Assembly: GCA_002433025.1 (NCBI GenBank)
Contig: DJGZ01000047.1
Coordinates: 288 to 15,294 of the forward strand
Length of the DNA: 15,007 bases
Origin: Bacteroidales bacterium UBA5833
GTDB lineage: Bacteria > Bacteroidota > Bacteroidia > Bacteroidales > Lentimicrobiaceae
Direction of reading: 5' to 3'
Every line of letters starts with the position of its first letter. Position 1 is the first letter of the stretch. Below the pieces are notes generated by a model. It had not been told where the DNA came from, did no database searches, and saw nothing but the letters and a program-made list of their open reading frames with translations. Shown here one piece after another: positions 13,649 to 15,007 of this stretch. A program made the translations under genes and the position numbers.

Positions 13649-15007
13649 TTATTGAATAATCAGTTTGCCCTTCGTACGGTATTGACCGTTGGTTACCTGA
13701 ATTACATAGAATCCCTTGTTGAGGTGGCTGAGATCCAGCGGGTAGCTCAGCATTCTGTTTGGGTTTGTCTCAAGTACGACAATTCCGGAAATGTCTGTTA
13801 TTGAAATTGTTGCATCCTGAGAAGGCTCATATTCAAATCCCAGGGTGAATCTTCCATCGGTTGATGGGTTGGGATATGCTTTAAAATCAAGGCGTTTGTG
13901 CATTGTGCCATTCTCCGATGCAATATTCTTTTCCGTTTCCGGCATTGTTATGGCTATCTTAACGTAGCTGATGGCCGAGAGCGAAGGTGTGCCGTTATCG
14001 GAAACCTTGACAACCATGTTGTATTGACCTATATTACTGGTTCTTAGGGCGTTTGAGTTTATAATAAATATCTCCCCTGTAAAAGGATTCAGGTTGAAGA
14101 TATCATCACCATTGCCATCTATGAACTCATATGTAAGCAACTGACCTTGATCCGGATCAGTAGCCTCAATAACACCGACCAATGTGCCTTCGGGGGATGC
14201 ATAATCCGCATAAAAGCTGAAATTATAAGTTTCGGGAGCCTCGTTGCTGTCAGATACAATTATGGTTATAGTATTTTCAGTTGCCAGGTTGTCTCTGTCC
14301 CTCACCCTTACTAACAATGAAAAGACCGGGTTCTCCTCATAATTGATGGCCGCGCTGTTGCTTACAAATAACTGACCATTGGCCGGATGAATCCGGAAAG
14401 CGTTGTCAGTGTTGCCTGAAATAATCCCGAACTGCAGGTTATCGCCATTGTCAGGGTCATAAGCCTCAATCTGGCCGACAAACTGACCATTTGATAAATT
14501 TTCTTCGATAAAGAAACTTTGAGGATAAACCACAGGTGGTTCGTTGATATCATTCAGGCTGATGGTTATTATGGCCTGTGCAGACATCGCCGGAATGCCG
14601 TTATCGGTAGCTGTAACAACAAGCTGGAAGATTGGCGATGTTTCGTAGTTCAGCATTTCGGAATTGAGTACTGCTAATGATCCTTCAGGAGAAAGTGAAA
14701 ATGCTTCACCGGCATTCCCGTCTGCTATGCTAAAAGTTAATTCCTGGTCAGCGTCGGGATCGAAAGCTGCTATCAGACCAACTGCCGTTCCTGCTGATGC
14801 GTTCTCATCTATTGAAAACCCTTGATTCAGAATCACAGGATTGTTATTCATTGCATCCAATACAATAGTAATAACGGCGCCGGATGATTCTTGCGGGCTG
14901 CCATTGTCAGTGACTGTAACATCCAGGTGTATAAATTCCTCTAAAATTATCCCCAGCGTATTCGTACTCGTAGTATACAACTCACCGCTCAGGGGATCAA
15001 TGCTGAA
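13649..15007 (-). CDS. Cadherin-repeat protein with T9SS sorting domain (partial)
   Basis: This is the C-terminal 452 residues; the gene continues past the right edge, with the frame open to 15007 (FSIDPLSGELYTT). One partial and three complete cadherin-type repeats of about 100 residues are visible. They contain the calcium-site pieces DENASAGTAVG, AFDPDAD, LNYETSP, VTATDNG and DINEPP, with repeated variants; the third is the most diverged. The last about 90 residues form a type A T9SS sorting domain (YPNP near its start, GFYVIQVTNGQYRTKGKLIIQ-like end), so the protein is exported across the outer membrane and probably attached to the surface. It probably has an adhesive or structural role (inference). 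The true start is outside the window; the TTG at 14980 is not a start. A strong terminator follows the stop. Confidence 0.93.
   Translation of the reverse strand, partial: FSIDPLSGELYTTSTNTLGIILEEFIHLDVTVTDNGSPQESSGAVITIVLDAMNNNPVILNQGFSIDENASAGTAVGLIAAFDPDADQELTFSIADGNAGEAFSLSPEGSLAVLNSEMLNYETSPIFQLVVTATDNGIPAMSAQAIITISLNDINEPPVVYPQSFFIEENLSNGQFVGQIEAYDPDNGDNLQFGIISGNTDNAFRIHPANGQLFVSNSAAINYEENPVFSLLVRVRDRDNLATENTITIIVSDSNEAPETYNFSFYADYASPEGTLVGVIEATDPDQGQLLTYEFIDGNGDDIFNLNPFTGEIFIINSNALRTSNIGQYNMVVKVSDNGTPSLSAISYVKIAITMPETEKNIASENGTMHKRLDFKAYPNPSTDGRFTLGFEYEPSQDATISITDISGIVVLETNPNRMLSYPLDLSHLNKGFYVIQVTNGQYRTKGKLIIQ

Noticed and set aside
14978..14980. TTG as start of the cadherin-repeat gene
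   Set aside because: The reading frame stays open to the window edge and continues a cadherin repeat (FSIDPLSGEL), so the gene is simply cut by the edge.
1..15007. CRISPR array, rRNA, complete insertion sequence or replication origin
   Set aside because: No regularly spaced repeats with spacers, rRNA-like sequence, transposase gene or DnaA-box cluster was seen on either strand.

Overview
The window looks like a chromosomal segment of a Bacteroidota bacterium, probably Bacteroidales-like. The evidence is a type IX secretion (T9SS) C-terminal sorting domain, secreted proteins of Bacteroidota-only type, a FISUMP-domain protein, promoter boxes of the TAnnTTTG type, weak or absent Shine-Dalgarno sequences, and a GDP-fucose synthase with an insertion relative to the enterobacterial form. 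This assignment is inferred from protein style; no rRNA is present.

Layout. Positions 1-497 are non-coding, with short direct repeats, a palindrome and a bidirectional-type terminator, followed by tRNA-Leu(UAA) at 498-583. Positions 737-3870 look like an accessory island. It holds a secreted FISUMP/C-type-lectin-like protein (1016-2341), a hairpin, a 51-codon remnant of an Avd-like four-helix-bundle gene (2413-2568), an AT-rich secreted hypothetical gene (2693-3427) flanked by a 9-bp inverted repeat like an integron cassette, and repeat/terminator debris (3549-3632). Positions 3869-8731 carry four same-strand secreted or lipoprotein genes. They end in an 883-residue leucine-rich-repeat protein and are split by one probable terminator. 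On the minus strand, 8742-11155 holds a molybdate/tungstate-type ABC permease and ATPase with a MobB-like P-loop protein. Positions 11338-13597 hold the two-gene GDP-L-fucose pathway (gmd, fcl), with its promoter close to the divergent transporter promoter. From 13649 to the right edge, on the minus strand, lies the C-terminal part of a cadherin-repeat protein with a T9SS sorting domain.

The most interesting system is a probable diversity-generating retroelement (DGR) target. The last about 45 codons of the FISUMP gene look like a DGR variable region. The sites where this fold usually carries Asn are almost all changed at codon positions 1 and 2, while the third base stays C or T, which is what adenine-specific mutagenesis of AAY codons gives. 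A hairpin follows, and then an N-terminal avd fragment, matching the usual target-avd-TR-RT order. No template repeat or reverse transcriptase was found here, so this is either a remote target served by an RT elsewhere in the genome or a decayed cassette cut off by the cassette-like gene.

How the genes work together. gmd and fcl convert GDP-mannose to GDP-L-fucose for surface glycans. The permease and ATPase form an oxyanion importer that lacks its binding protein in this window. The 3869-8731 genes appear to form an uncharacterised envelope/periplasmic system, in which a repeated extracellular-type domain may be shared between at least two of the proteins.
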